Below the pieces are notes generated by a model that was given only the letters and a program-made list of their open reading frames with translations, was not told the origin of the DNA and did no database searches. A stretch of DNA of 26,488 bases, taken from IMG/VR virus record IMGVR_UViG_3300021960_000435, positions 1-26,488 of that record; one strand, given 5' to 3'. The position numbers and the translations under genes were made by a program. Shown piece after piece: positions 1-9,500 of this stretch; the first letter of the stretch is position 1, and each line of letters begins with the position of its first letter. This DNA comes from a virus.

Positions 1-461
1 CTACCTAGTATTACTAAATCAAAGTTTAAATATTCTGCACTAGCACTTTCGCCTATGCCTATGTCAAATATGTTACCGTCACCCTGTATGCTTGAAAGCA
101 TATCAGCATAGTCGGCACTACCTGTTGATCCTGCATCAATGTCAAAGATGTTACCACTACCTAAGTTGTAAAAATCTAAAACACTGGAGCCACTACCGTC
201 CAAAACTATAGATCCAAAAAAGTCATTGTTATCACCGTCTTGTATGAGGTCTAGTATTATACTACCACCACTTAGTAATAAGTCAGAACTTTCTGTTGCG
301 TCTCCCGACACAGTATTACCTGTACCAGCCTGTAGGATGGTTAAAACTAAGTTATCACCGTCTTGATCTAGTAAAACTTCGTTGTCATCTGCAAGTATTG
401 GATAGGACATCAGTCCGATTAAAGCGAAGACACTAACCGCTAAGTTTTTAAATATCTTCAT
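1..461 (-). CDS. Curlin-repeat (CsgA/B-like) secreted protein, partial
   Basis: The ATG at 461-459 opens a frame with no stop down to base 1, giving about 153 visible residues; the C-terminus is outside the window. Residues 1-24 look like a Sec signal peptide (basic start, hydrophobic core, PILA before DDNE). The mature part carries degenerate repeats of curlin type with a Q-x-G-x-x-N spacing: LDQDGDN, LQAGTGN, LIQDGDNN, LGSGN and IQGDGN. In curli, such repeats stack into an amyloid beta-solenoid exported through CsgG and CsgF, which are encoded just upstream. The start overlaps the end of csgG by 14 nt, so the two are translationally coupled. It may be an amyloid subunit or nucleator made by the infected cell. 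Amyloid behaviour is inferred from repeat spacing only. Confidence 0.72.
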   Translation of the reverse strand, partial: MKIFKNLAVSVFALIGLMSYPILADDNEVLLDQDGDNLVLTILQAGTGNTVSGDATESSDLLLSGGSIILDLIQDGDNNDFFGSIVLDGSGSSVLDFYNLGSGNIFDIDAGSTGSADYADMLSSIQGDGNIFDIGIGESASAEYLNFDLVILG

Positions 462-1482
462 TGTTATTCTCCATTAATGGTTTATTATTCTTTAGAAGAA
501 CCTTCTTCCAAAGTGGTAATGAGTTTGGGTCTTTCGAAAATTGTTTTTTATCCTCCTCGTCAGGAAGAACACCAGATTCTTTGAGACTCATCCAGTATGC
601 CTGTTCTTGTTCTGCAACCTGGTTGTCCCAATCTTCTGGATACACTATCTTCCAGTATCCTCTTTCATCACCTTGCTTAATAAGTTCTAACACCGCGGCT
701 TCGATAGCCGACCTAACCGCAAATGTTACACTTTCGTTTTGTGTCATTCCGCTCTCAAGTTCGAGGAGTTTAGTATCCATATCTAAAAATCTAAATACAT
801 CTCCTGCTTGACCTGAACTTAAAACGGTCTTCTGTGTTTGGACATTGAGTATTACTTCGCCTGTGAGTGTGCTTACAGCACGAAGTGATATTACTATACT
901 GTCCCTTCGATATTGGTTTGTTGTACCAATACCCAAATATCTTGCCCCTGTACCTCCTGTTTCAATATTAGTGTCGTATCCTATAACACCACCTTCTAAT
1001 ATCATTCCAGCAAATAACATTGGCTGTAGTTCTTGAAACTCATCTAATCCTGCCTGTTTGGCTGACTCTGAACGAGTTGCTCTTACTATTTGCCTTTCTC
1101 TAACTAAGTTATCTAAACCTAGTCCTCTTTCAACTACTCTAAACCAAGTTCCTTTTGGATTCTCTCCTGAACCTGCCGCCTTTAGAGCGTCTACTAATAA
1201 ACTTTTTGCGTCTTGCGTAACTGCTGTACTAAAACTAGCAACTCCGTCTTGACTTTTTCTTTGTCCTGTTCCATCACCAAATGAGTATATGGCAACCACA
1301 GGCATTGTTTCTGCCGGTGGCAGATATCTTAATTTTCTATATGTGGGTAATTCTACTTTTTGTGGTTCTTCTACACATTCAAGAAAGTCAGTTTGGCACA
1401 TCTCATCGCCCGGAATAGCGATACTGGCACAACCACTTAAATATAAAACACCTATTAGTGCTATTAAAATATTTTTAGTCAA
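448..1482 (-). CDS. csgG: CsgG-family curli secretion lipoprotein
   Basis: CsgG forms the outer-membrane pore that exports curli subunits. The 344-aa product has a short signal peptide and a lipobox L15-S16-G17-C18, so it is a likely lipoprotein. The CsgG core follows closely: LPPAE...VAIYSFGDGTGQ, FSTAVTQDA, RVVERGLGLDNLVRERQIVR, GGVIGYDTN, TGGTGARYLGIG, and GDVFRFLD near the end. It is longer than E. coli CsgG (about 277 aa) because of a C-terminal extension of about 60 residues after RGYWKIV that is charged and Asn-rich at the end. The start is TTG at 1482, one base after the csgF stop (TAA at 1486-1484). Order is csgF-csgG-curlin in a late operon. Family assignment is strong; the role in a phage (export, lysis pore or surface change) is open. 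Confidence 0.96.
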   Translation of the reverse strand: MTKNILIALIGVLYLSGCASIAIPGDEMCQTDFLECVEEPQKVELPTYRKLRYLPPAETMPVVAIYSFGDGTGQRKSQDGVASFSTAVTQDAKSLLVDALKAAGSGENPKGTWFRVVERGLGLDNLVRERQIVRATRSESAKQAGLDEFQELQPMLFAGMILEGGVIGYDTNIETGGTGARYLGIGTTNQYRRDSIVISLRAVSTLTGEVILNVQTQKTVLSSGQAGDVFRFLDMDTKLLELESGMTQNESVTFAVRSAIEAAVLELIKQGDERGYWKIVYPEDWDNQVAEQEQAYWMSLKESGVLPDEEDKKQFSKDPNSLPLWKKVLLKNNKPLMENNNEDI

Positions 1483-1483
1483 C

Positions 1484-1975
1484 TTATCCGCCTGCTATTT
1501 GTCCTATACCAATTGGTATTTCTATTGTTGTTATTGTTCCATCTGGATCAACGATAGTAAGTTGGATTACTTCTAATCCATCTGCGTTTGTAACTATTTG
1601 ATATGAAACTGTATTGCCTTCGATATCAAATGCTCCACTGGTTGAACCTGTGCAACTTACTACTGTTGCTGGGTCGCAAAACATACTGTCTACGAGGCCC
1701 TTAGAAATTTGTGAATAAATTCTACTCTCCAAATTTCTAATAAATTTGTTTATTGTGCTGTTATCATCTTCTCTTTCAGCCGCCTTTAATGCCGCTTCTA
1801 TATCTGATTTAATTTTATCACGTCTTGATTTTTCTTGGTTCTCAATAGTTAAATAATGAGCACCTGTTCCTTGTCCACTAAAACTAGGACTTTTAAATTT
1901 AAATTTAATTTCATCTGCAGATAAACTAAAACTAAAAATTGATAATAAGAATGCTATTGGTAATACTAATTTCAT
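1484..1975 (-). CDS. csgF: CsgF-family curli assembly factor
   Basis: CsgF binds the mouth of the CsgG pore and couples secretion to nucleation of curli fibres. The 163-aa product has a clear signal peptide (hydrophobic residues 4-18, cleavage likely after SLSA). The mature N-terminus reads DEIKFKFKSPSFSG, matching the F-x-F-x-N/S-P-x-F-x-G start by which CsgF inserts into CsgG. A helical charged middle (about residues 45-95) and a beta-rich C-terminal part (VSYQIVTNADGLEVIQLTIVDPDG) follow. Two cysteines, in FCDP and SCTG, could form a disulfide. Its ATG overlaps the upstream small membrane gene by 4 nt, and csgG starts one base after its stop, so the pair is co-translated. Confidence 0.93.
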   Translation of the reverse strand: MKLVLPIAFLLSIFSFSLSADEIKFKFKSPSFSGQGTGAHYLTIENQEKSRRDKIKSDIEAALKAAEREDDNSTINKFIRNLESRIYSQISKGLVDSMFCDPATVVSCTGSTSGAFDIEGNTVSYQIVTNADGLEVIQLTIVDPDGTITTIEIPIGIGQIAGG

Positions 1976-2265
1976 TTTTTCTTCCCTTCCTGTTTCTCTA
2001 GGGCCTCTTTTTGTTTGGCTTGTTCGAGAATTTTTTGTGTTGCTTTGTATTCTAAAACAACATTAACTTTTTGTTGTAGTCGTATCATATCTTGATCTAA
2101 CATACGAGTTTTGTCTATGACTCTGATTAATGCAAAATGCATTTCTTCTAAAGCAGGGTCGATGTGTTCACCGATGAAATTCCAAATGAAATATATAAAG
2201 TAACCAAGTCCTACAGTCATTACAACTGGAAAACCAAATTCAGAAATTAATTGACCTACATCCAT
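1972..2265 (-). CDS. Small one-TM protein with coiled-coil tail (holin-like?)
   Basis: This 97-aa protein has one hydrophobic segment at about residues 12-32 (FPVVMTVGLGYFIYFIWNFI). A charged helical region with coiled-coil periodicity follows (about 38-75), then a strongly basic end (EGKKK). It resembles its upstream neighbour in layout and sequence: both begin with a L-I-x-E-x-G-x-P turn before the membrane helix and share the M-x-x-x-M/D-x-I-x-L-x-V coil further on. Size and topology fit small phage holins of the BhlA/UviB type, but I see no diagnostic motif. It overlaps the stop of the upstream gene by 1 nt and the start of csgF by 4 nt, so it belongs to the curli cassette. It could be a holin, an inner-membrane partner of CsgG, or something unrelated. 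Confidence 0.6.
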   Translation of the reverse strand: MDVGQLISEFGFPVVMTVGLGYFIYFIWNFIGEHIDPALEEMHFALIRVIDKTRMLDQDMIRLQQKVNVVLEYKATQKILEQAKQKEALEKQEGKKK

Positions 2266-2561
2266 TAATCTCTCCTAGCATCAACTTTGCCGTCTTCGAC
2301 AAAATTTTCTGCTCTTGCAATACGCTCGATGTCTGGTCTTAATTCCAAAGCACTTGAAACTAACAAATCAATTTTCATCATCTCATTACTCATTGTACTT
2401 GCTCGTGCTTCTAAACTTTTACAAAAAATTGTTAAAGTCTTAACTTGGTCAACGATACCTTCCATTATTTGTTTAATTACTAAAAAAATAAAAAATCCCA
2501 TCGCTAAACTACCGGCAATGGGGGCACCTACCTCGGCTATCAATTTGAAGATATCTTCCAT
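2265..2561 (-). CDS. Small one-TM protein, paralogue of the next gene
   Basis: This 98-aa protein has a membrane helix at about residues 14-34 (IAGSLAMGFFIFLVIKQIM), then a soluble coiled-coil-like part rich in Met, Ser and Glu, and a polar end (VDARRD). It aligns without large gaps to the 97-aa protein just downstream, suggesting tandem duplication or a holin/antiholin type of pair. It is the first gene of the cassette: the late promoter box (2602-2609) lies about 41 nt before its ATG. The ATG is preceded by a purine-rich AGAGTAAT stretch that gives only a weak ribosome binding site. Function is not recognised; a membrane role is supported only by the hydrophobic segment. Confidence 0.6.
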   Translation of the reverse strand: MEDIFKLIAEVGAPIAGSLAMGFFIFLVIKQIMEGIVDQVKTLTIFCKSLEARASTMSNEMMKIDLLVSSALELRPDIERIARAENFVEDGKVDARRD

Positions 2562-2601
2562 ATTACTCTCGTTTGTGTTTTTCTGCTACTCTCTACATGT
2601 G

Positions 2602-2609
2602 TATTTATC
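2602..2609 (-). promoter_or_regulatory. Late promoter box GATAAATA for the curli cassette
   Basis: The minus strand reads GATAAATAC, one base from the T4 late consensus TATAAATA. It sits between the terminator of the upstream fibre gene and the first gene of the cassette, 41 nt before that start. The same exact octamer precedes the other late operons of this window. Confidence 0.75.
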
Positions 2610-2620
2610 AAAATTTAGTC

Positions 2621-2650
2621 AAAAAGAAAGGGCCTAAAAAGACCCTTTCT
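2621..2650 (-). terminator. Intrinsic terminator after the second fibre gene
   Basis: On the minus strand AGAAAGGG (2650-2643) pairs with CCCTTTCT (2632-2625) across a 10-nt loop and is followed by a T run. It starts 18 nt after the fibre stop codon. The next late promoter lies immediately beyond it, so fibre and curli transcripts are separate units. Confidence 0.8.
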
Positions 2651-2667
2651 AAAGTTATGTAAACTTA

Positions 2668-5600
2668 TTACATTAAGTTAATTAATGCTTCAATAATATG
2701 TTCACCTACATCAGTGTCTTCCATTGCTTTACCAAGTATTCTACCTGCTGGAGCATCGTTATCTACCTTTGCATGTCCTTTTACATCTGAACTTACAAGT
2801 AAGTCACCTTTGACTACAGGACCAACAACTTTAACAGGTACTCTACCTGCTAATGCTATTGCTGGATGGCTGTCGTTATCACCTGCATCAGCATTCATTA
2901 AATGTGCTGGATTTGTACTAACAACTCCTGCTACACTATGATGATCTGCTTCTTCACATGCTTTAACTTCTTTCTCACCACCAAAACATACCACAGTACC
3001 TGGCTCTAACACTTCATCTGAAGCATATCTTTCTGCCAAGTCGGCGTATTGAGCCGATGTTGCTGTTCCACTAAATGTGTTTGCGTACATAGTACCAAAC
3101 TTAACACTACTTGAACCAATGTTGTATGTTCCTGAAGGACCAGTTGCTAAAATATTTCTAGCGGTAATGTCACCACTGAATGTACCACCTGGGAATGGAT
3201 TACCTGAAGGACCAGTTGGACCTGTCGCACCCTGTGGACCTTGAGCACCTGTGGCACCCTTCTGTCCTTGTGGACCTTGAGCACCTTGTGGACCAGTTGG
3301 ACCAGTTCCACCTTGAGCACCTACTTCACCTTTCTGTCCTTTAGCACCTTGAGGTCCAGTTGCACCCTGAGGTCCAGTTGCACCTTGAGGTCCTTGAGCA
3401 CCTGTATCACCTTTCTGACCTTGTGGTCCAGTTGGTCCTTGAGCACCTGTATCGCCTTTGTTTCCTTGTGCTCCTTGTGGTCCAGTTGCACCAGTTGGGC
3501 CTGTGGCTCCTTGTGCACCTTGATCACCTTTCTGACCTTGTGGTCCTTGAGCACCTGTAGGTCCTACTTCACCTTTAAGTCCTGAACTTGAACCTACCCA
3601 GTTACCTGATGCATCAATGACCTGAGTCGAATCTGCATAGAAACCAGCGGCTGATAGGGCCGCATCTGCTGTCCATCTATCAGTAGTTTCATTCCATAAG
3701 AACTGTTTATTAGTTGAGTCACCCCTTTCAATTTCAATACCACTGTTTTCACTTGGTGCACCAGTAACGTCACTATTAAGTACAATAATGTTGTCACCTG
3801 TTGAAACTGTTGTAGAATTAACTGTAGTTGTTGTTCCATTAACTGTAAAGTTACCTGAAACTACAATGTCACTGCTAAATGTTTTAGCACCGCCAATTGT
3901 TTGTGAACCTGATGTTCTAACAACTGTACTATCAACATCTAAACTGTCAGCACTTGCTGTAAGACCGTCGCCACCAACTACATTGATAATACCTGAACTA
4001 TATGTAAGACCAGCACCTGCTAATCCTGAGTCAGTTGCAAATGTTAATGTACCGCCATCATCATCATATGTTGCTGTAATACCATCGCCATCTACTACTA
4101 ATGCATTAACTCTATCATCTACTCTTTCATTAGTAAAGTATAAGTTAGTTGAACCTTCTGCTAAATTGTCAGTGTTAAATGCACCCATATTAACTGCAAT
4201 GTCGTCTGCATTAACAGTAATACCTGTGCCTGCACCAACATTTAATGTTCTGCTAGAAGCAATAGTACCACCGCCTGTTAAACCGGAACCTGCTAATATA
4301 CTTACACTTGAGTGATCAATGTGTTCGTTTGCTACAAAGTTGTTTAAAGCATCATGGTCTATAGCACTATCATCAGTACTAATAGTACCACTTGATATGT
4401 TAATACCTGTACCACCACTAAAATGTGCTCTTGTTTCAGAAGCACTTGGGCCTGTATAAGTAATTACACCAGTTGTGCTGTTATATGCAAGTGATCCATC
4501 GCCGCCTGCATCTGTAACACTAACTGCACTTCTGGCTCTTGCATCTGTGTAATACAAATTGGTTGAACCTTCTGTGATTTCGTCTGTGTTATCTTTACCT
4601 GCTACTTGTGAATCAACGTATGCTTTAACTGATTGCTGTGAAGGAAGTCTAGTAGCACTATCTGATGACATGTCATCTTCGTCGATTAATGCCGCTGTAA
4701 TCCTAGCATCTGCTCTTGCGTTAGTGAAATATAAGTTTGTCGAACCTTCACTTAAATCATCAGTGTCATGGTTAGCAATACTGCTAACAGTACCTGTAAC
4801 TGCGCCAGTTAAATCACCTTCTAAAGTTCCTGCTTTGAATCTTTCATTACCGATAGACCATTCGCTTTCTGAAACGTCCCATACCAATGACTTGATTGAT
4901 CCTGCAATATTGGCTTCAAAACCAGCATCTTGTGATGCTCCGTCACTGTTTACGCGGAAAATGTTATCAACAGTTTCAGTAGTAGTTGAATTAACAACTG
5001 TTTGTGTACCGTTAACTGTTAAGTTACCGCCAATAGTAACGTCAGATGCCAATTTAGCATCGATTCTTGCGTCTGCTCTTGCGTTTGTAAAGTATTGGTT
5101 TGAACCTTCTGACAAACTTCCTGTATCTGGTAATACAGCATTTACTCTAGCATCTGCTCTTGCATTTGTAAAGTATAAATTTGTTGATCCTTCTGATACG
5201 TCATCAGTGTCGCCACTTAATTCGCTCAATGCGTCTTTAGTTGCCACCTGAGCATCAACGTATGCCTTGGTTGCACCATCTTGTGCCTGTACTGGATCAT
5301 CTAGGTTGTTAATACTGTTGCTGTTCATGTTGATGTTACCACCTTGTACAGTAGCACCACCACCTGCTGTGCTGATTGTTTTACCTGCGGCTAAAACTAT
5401 GTCTGATTTCATTTGAATCTGACCGCCAGAAGTAATTTCAACGTCACCTGAACCGCTTGTTGTAATACTTAAATTTTGGTTAGTGTCTGCACTGACTGTG
5501 ATTGTACCTGAATTATCAGATATAACTTGTTGTCCATTAACATATAATGATCCTGGACCTACAAATACGTCTTTCCACACATTACTTGCACTACCTAATT

Positions 5601-6327
5601 GGTATGTATTGTTTGCACTTGGTATTAAGTTTCCTGAAAATGCTTCGTGGTTTACAGATAATGAAACAGTACCTGTAGTACCGCCTCCACTTAAACCAGA
5701 ACCTGCTGTAACACCTTCAATATCACCTGCGTCATTTGTAAAACTAATTACACCAGTACTACTGTCGTAACTTAAATCTCCGCCTGCACTAATTTTTCCT
5801 CTTATAACTGAATCAGCAATACCTAATGTACCTGATGTTGCAGTTAAGTTTGTTCCTGCCATTCCAGACGCCAAGTCTGCAATGCTTTCTTTCTTTGAAC
5901 TGTTGTCTGTGGCATCAATAATTGCAATGCTGTCTGCACTTACATCTACTGTTGCCGCTGTTAGTTCGTTTAAGTCGAGTGCTAATGTAACATCTCCACT
6001 TGAGGCTCCGCCACTTAAACCGTCTCCTGCTGTAACACTCTCAATATCACCTGCTGATGTAGTATTAGTAATTGTCAATGTGCCATTGTCATCATCATAT
6101 GCTAAACTAATACCTGCACCTGCTGTAAGTAAATTACCTACTGCATCTTCGATGTTTTCTTGGGTATTGATTTCTGAGTATTTTGCTAGTCTATGACCAC
6201 CTGCTGTACTACCATCGTGTACGCGGATGGTATTATTAGTAGTATCGATCGTGATCTCACCTGCTAGACCTGTAAAGGAACTGTGTTCTGCGGCTGTACC
6301 TCTTCTTCTTTGAATCGCGTATGCCAT
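2668..6327 (-). CDS. Giant collagen-like tail fibre protein with Mtd-type N-terminus
   Basis: This is a 1219-aa fibre. Residues 1-50 ([30 protein letters not shown]) resemble the N-terminal domain of the major tropism determinant family, a trimer-forming attachment module. Residues 50-910 are beta-rich repeats: the element [14 protein letters not shown] recurs about five times, with variants such as [12 protein letters not shown], alternating with GGTG-type turns and the [11 protein letters not shown] element. About 917-1045 is a collagen-like GXY tract (GPQGAQG, GQKGD) with no stops. The last 170 residues ([35 protein letters not shown]) form a globular end like the C-terminal domains of other marine phage fibres, perhaps an intramolecular chaperone of peptidase G2 type. 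It has its own promoter (6473-6480) and terminator (2621-2650). It probably binds host surface; whether it is a long, short or head fibre cannot be told here. Confidence 0.85.
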   Translation of the reverse strand: MAYAIQRRRGTAAEHSSFTGLAGEITIDTTNNTIRVHDGSTAGGHRLAKYSEINTQENIEDAVGNLLTAGAGISLAYDDDNGTLTITNTTSAGDIESVTAGDGLSGGASSGDVTLALDLNELTAATVDVSADSIAIIDATDNSSKKESIADLASGMAGTNLTATSGTLGIADSVIRGKISAGGDLSYDSSTGVISFTNDAGDIEGVTAGSGLSGGGTTGTVSLSVNHEAFSGNLIPSANNTYQLGSASNVWKDVFVGPGSLYVNGQQVISDNSGTITVSADTNQNLSITTSGSGDVEITSGGQIQMKSDIVLAAGKTISTAGGGATVQGGNINMNSNSINNLDDPVQAQDGATKAYVDAQVATKDALSELSGDTDDVSEGSTNLYFTNARADARVNAVLPDTGSLSEGSNQYFTNARADARIDAKLASDVTIGGNLTVNGTQTVVNSTTTETVDNIFRVNSDGASQDAGFEANIAGSIKSLVWDVSESEWSIGNERFKAGTLEGDLTGAVTGTVSSIANHDTDDLSEGSTNLYFTNARADARITAALIDEDDMSSDSATRLPSQQSVKAYVDSQVAGKDNTDEITEGSTNLYYTDARARSAVSVTDAGGDGSLAYNSTTGVITYTGPSASETRAHFSGGTGINISSGTISTDDSAIDHDALNNFVANEHIDHSSVSILAGSGLTGGGTIASSRTLNVGAGTGITVNADDIAVNMGAFNTDNLAEGSTNLYFTNERVDDRVNALVVDGDGITATYDDDGGTLTFATDSGLAGAGLTYSSGIINVVGGDGLTASADSLDVDSTVVRTSGSQTIGGAKTFSSDIVVSGNFTVNGTTTTVNSTTVSTGDNIIVLNSDVTGAPSENSGIEIERGDSTNKQFLWNETTDRWTADAALSAAGFYADSTQVIDASGNWVGSSSGLKGEVGPTGAQGPQGQKGDQGAQGATGPTGATGPQGAQGNKGDTGAQGPTGPQGQKGDTGAQGPQGATGPQGATGPQGAKGQKGEVGAQGGTGPTGPQGAQGPQGQKGATGAQGPQGATGPTGPSGNPFPGGTFSGDITARNILATGPSGTYNIGSSSVKFGTMYANTFSGTATSAQYADLAERYASDEVLEPGTVVCFGGEKEVKACEEADHHSVAGVVSTNPAHLMNADAGDNDSHPAIALAGRVPVKVVGPVVKGDLLVSSDVKGHAKVDNDAPAGRILGKAMEDTDVGEHIIEALINLM
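3195..3580 (-). repeat. Collagen-type GXY coding repeat, fibre 2
   Basis: About 40 Gly-X-Y triplets give a 9-nt periodicity built from few variants ([28 protein letters not shown]). Q-K-G and P-T-G units repeat at DNA level. Identical blocks occur in the other fibre gene, so this is a likely site of unequal exchange. Confidence 0.85.
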
Positions 6328-6502
6328 TATTATATTCTCCTAAAATATTTTTAACGTTAATTATATTGGTTGCTGAAATGATGTATGTGTATGTTGCAAC
6401 CTAGAAGATTTTGACTACTTTTTAATATGTATGCCCGAAATACATAAGTTAGCCAATAGGGGCAAGTACATGTATTTATCGTATATTATGATTTTTTTGG
6501 AG
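6328..6502 (-). promoter_or_regulatory. Promoter and structured leader of fibre 2
   Basis: A late box GATAAATAC lies at 6480-6473 on the minus strand, about 145 nt before the start codon, which makes this the longest leader among the late genes here. The leader can form two hairpins: TATGTAT/ATACATA (6426-6432 with 6440-6446) and GGTTGC/GCAACC (6368-6373 with 6396-6401). The ribosome binding site is AGGAGA just before the ATG. I see no gene in this gap. Confidence 0.6.
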
Positions 6503-9500
6503 TTAGACTAAGATTTCAATTACACCAGGAGCGGCTTCTGTTTTAGTTTCCAATGCTCTACCAATAATTTGTAATGGACTTAGCGATTTAGGATCTGCGG
6601 CAACCATACCGTGTCCTTCTAAGTCACTTGCAATAATTATATCACCTTTCTTAACAACACCGCCTACTTTACATGGCACTCTGCCGCGTAATGCTATAGA
6701 CACTACATGCTCACTATCCAGTTCTGCATTCATTAAGTATGCTGGATTTGTACTTACTACACCAACTACTGCATGACTTCCTGCTTCATTTACTGCTGTT
6801 ACTTCTGCTTTACCGCCTATTACAACAACTGTACCTGGTTCATAACTAGCATCTGCTTTATAGTTTTCTGCCAAGTCAGCATATTGAGCCGAGGTTGCTG
6901 TACCACTAAATGTGTTTGCGTACATTGTACCAAATTTAACACTACTTGAACCAATATTATATGTACCACTTGGTCCTGTTGCTACAATGTTTCTTGTGGT
7001 TATGTCACCACTGAATGTACCACCTGGGAATGGATTACCCGATGGTCCTGTTGGTCCAGTTGCACCAGTTGGGCCTGTACCACCAGTTGCACCTTTTTGT
7101 CCTTTATCGCCTTGTAAACCTTGTGGACCAGTTGGACCAGTTCCACCTTGAGCACCTAATTCTCCTTTTTGTCCTTTATCGCCTTGGCCACCTTGGGCAC
7201 CTTGAGCACCTTGTAAACCTTGAGGTCCTACTTCACCTTTCTGTCCTTTTGCACCTGTTGGACCAGTAGCACCCTGAGGTCCTGTTGCACCAGTTGGGCC
7301 TGTGGCTCCAGTTGCACCTTGAGGTCCTGTTGCTCCTTGTGTTCCTTGTGTTCCTTGTGGTCCAAGATCACCTTTTTGTCCTTTATCTCCAGTAGCACCG
7401 GTTGGTCCTTGAGCACCTACTTCACCTTTCTGTCCTTTTGCACCTTGTGGGCCTGTGGCTCCAGTTGGTCCAGTAGCACCTTGAGGTCCTGTTGCTCCTT
7501 GAGGTCCTTGAGCACCTGTATCACCTTTTTGTCCTTTATCACCTGTTGGTCCAGTTGGGCCGCTGTCTGCAGGTACCCAGTCATAGTCTGAACCATTCCA
7601 ACTCAATACTTCAGATGAGTTTGCTGAACCAGTGTTAAGATGTGTATCTACTCTGGCATTGGTATAATATAAATTTGTACCTTCACTTAAATCTGATGTG
7701 CTTCTAGTACTTAATGCACCTGCTTGTAATTTACCACTTGCATCAAATAATACTGTTGAACCAGGGCCTACAATACTGTTATTAAATGTTGCACTTGCAC
7801 TAAATGTTTTAGCACCGCCAACTGTTTGTGACCCACTAGTTCTAACAACTGTGCTGTCTACTGCAATATCGTCTGCATTTACTGTAATACCGTCACCGCT
7901 ACCAACGTTTAATGTAACAGCACCACTTGTACCACCACCTGTTAAACCGTTTCCAGCACCTACGCTCTCAATGTCGCCTGCATCGTTTGTGAAACTGATT
8001 TCACCTGTTGAACTATTATAACTTAAATCGCCACTTACACTGATAGCCGCTCTGGCTCTTGCATCTGTGTAATATAAATTTGTTGAACCTTCTGATACGT
8101 CATCAGTGTCGCCGCTCCAACTAATAACACCTGTGCCGTTATTATACGATATTGGCGCACTAGCACTGATTAATGCTCTAGTTGTTGCATCACTTGGTGC
8201 GTCAATTGTTAGTTGAGATCCAGTGATAGAAGTTGTTATGTTAGTACCGCCTGCTATTGTAAAGGTATCTGTGTTTGTGGTTGCTGTATAAGATGTAGAA
8301 TCTGCATTTATTGTTTTGATAATATTCTGACTGCTACCTAGATCTGAATTTGTAACAGTGATAACGTTTGCTGATTGTGATACAGTAACACCAGTACCTC
8401 CTGCAATTTTTCTAAAATTATGATATGTTGTTGCACCTGCTGTTCTAGAACCACCGTATACTGATTCTCCACTTGCCGCTACTGATTCAATTGAGCCTGA
8501 TATGCCTCTGTTTGTTAATGGATATTCTGTGCCATTTATAATACCGTATATTTCGCTATCTCTAGCAAAAATTACACTATCAGGTGTGTCGCCATCACCA
8601 AATACATTTGTACTTGTTTGCGAATCATCGTCTGCACCTGTGGCATATTGAGTTGCATTAGTAATGTCTTTTAATAATAAATGATTAACACCTATACCAC
8701 CGTTTTCAGTGGTTGTTAATAGTGTTGCATTTGTAGATGCATTAGCATCATTTAATTGATCTCTAACTACAAATCCTGAATTAGATAATGTGTTGCCTTT
8801 TGCAATATCAATAAAAACAATCTCTTCTGCTTCAACTCTTAATATTCCTGAGCCGGCTCTAATAGAAGTTTTAAAATTTGTTCCTGTATCAAAGAATATA
8901 TCACCGCCTGTGTCAAACTCAATATCATTTTCTTTGTATATACTGCTACCGATTGTTAATGTACCGCCGCTGTTTATAACAGGACTTACACTGGAATCAA
9001 ATGTTAATTGTGATTCTACTGTTTGTGCGACACCTGTTCTTCTAAGTACGGTTGAATCTACTTGAATACTATCTGCATTAACTGTGATACCACCACCGCC
9101 TGCTCCAACAATATCAAATGTTCTATCTGAATTTAAATCACCGCCACCTGTTAGACCGTTACCTGCTGTTAAATTTCTTGTTAGTGGTGCCTTTGTGGCA
9201 ATTGAATTTGTTAATGTTGTATTAAGTGCGGCATCGTTACCTAATGCTGTTGCAATTTCATTTAATGTATCTAGTGTTGCTGGTGCACCACCTTGTAAGT
9301 TTGCAATAGCCGTTTCTACATAGGCTGTTGTGGCTACTTTTGTACTATTATCACTTGCACTTTGAGTAGTTGCAGTTGTACTTGCGGTACCTGTTAAATC
9401 CACAGTACCTGTAAATGTTTTTGCGCCACCTATAGTTTGAATGCCGACAGTTCTAACAACTGTGGTGTCAACAGCAATATCACCTGCGGTGTAGTCAATA

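Noticed and set aside
3241-3585. Plus-strand ORFs opposite the collagen tracts, rich in Cys, Ser, Leu and Trp
   Set aside because: They are mirror readings of the GXY repeat, with no start signals.
3195-7560. Short tandem repeats resembling a CRISPR array
   Set aside because: Period is 9 nt, in frame, and encodes Gly-X-Y; there are no spacers.
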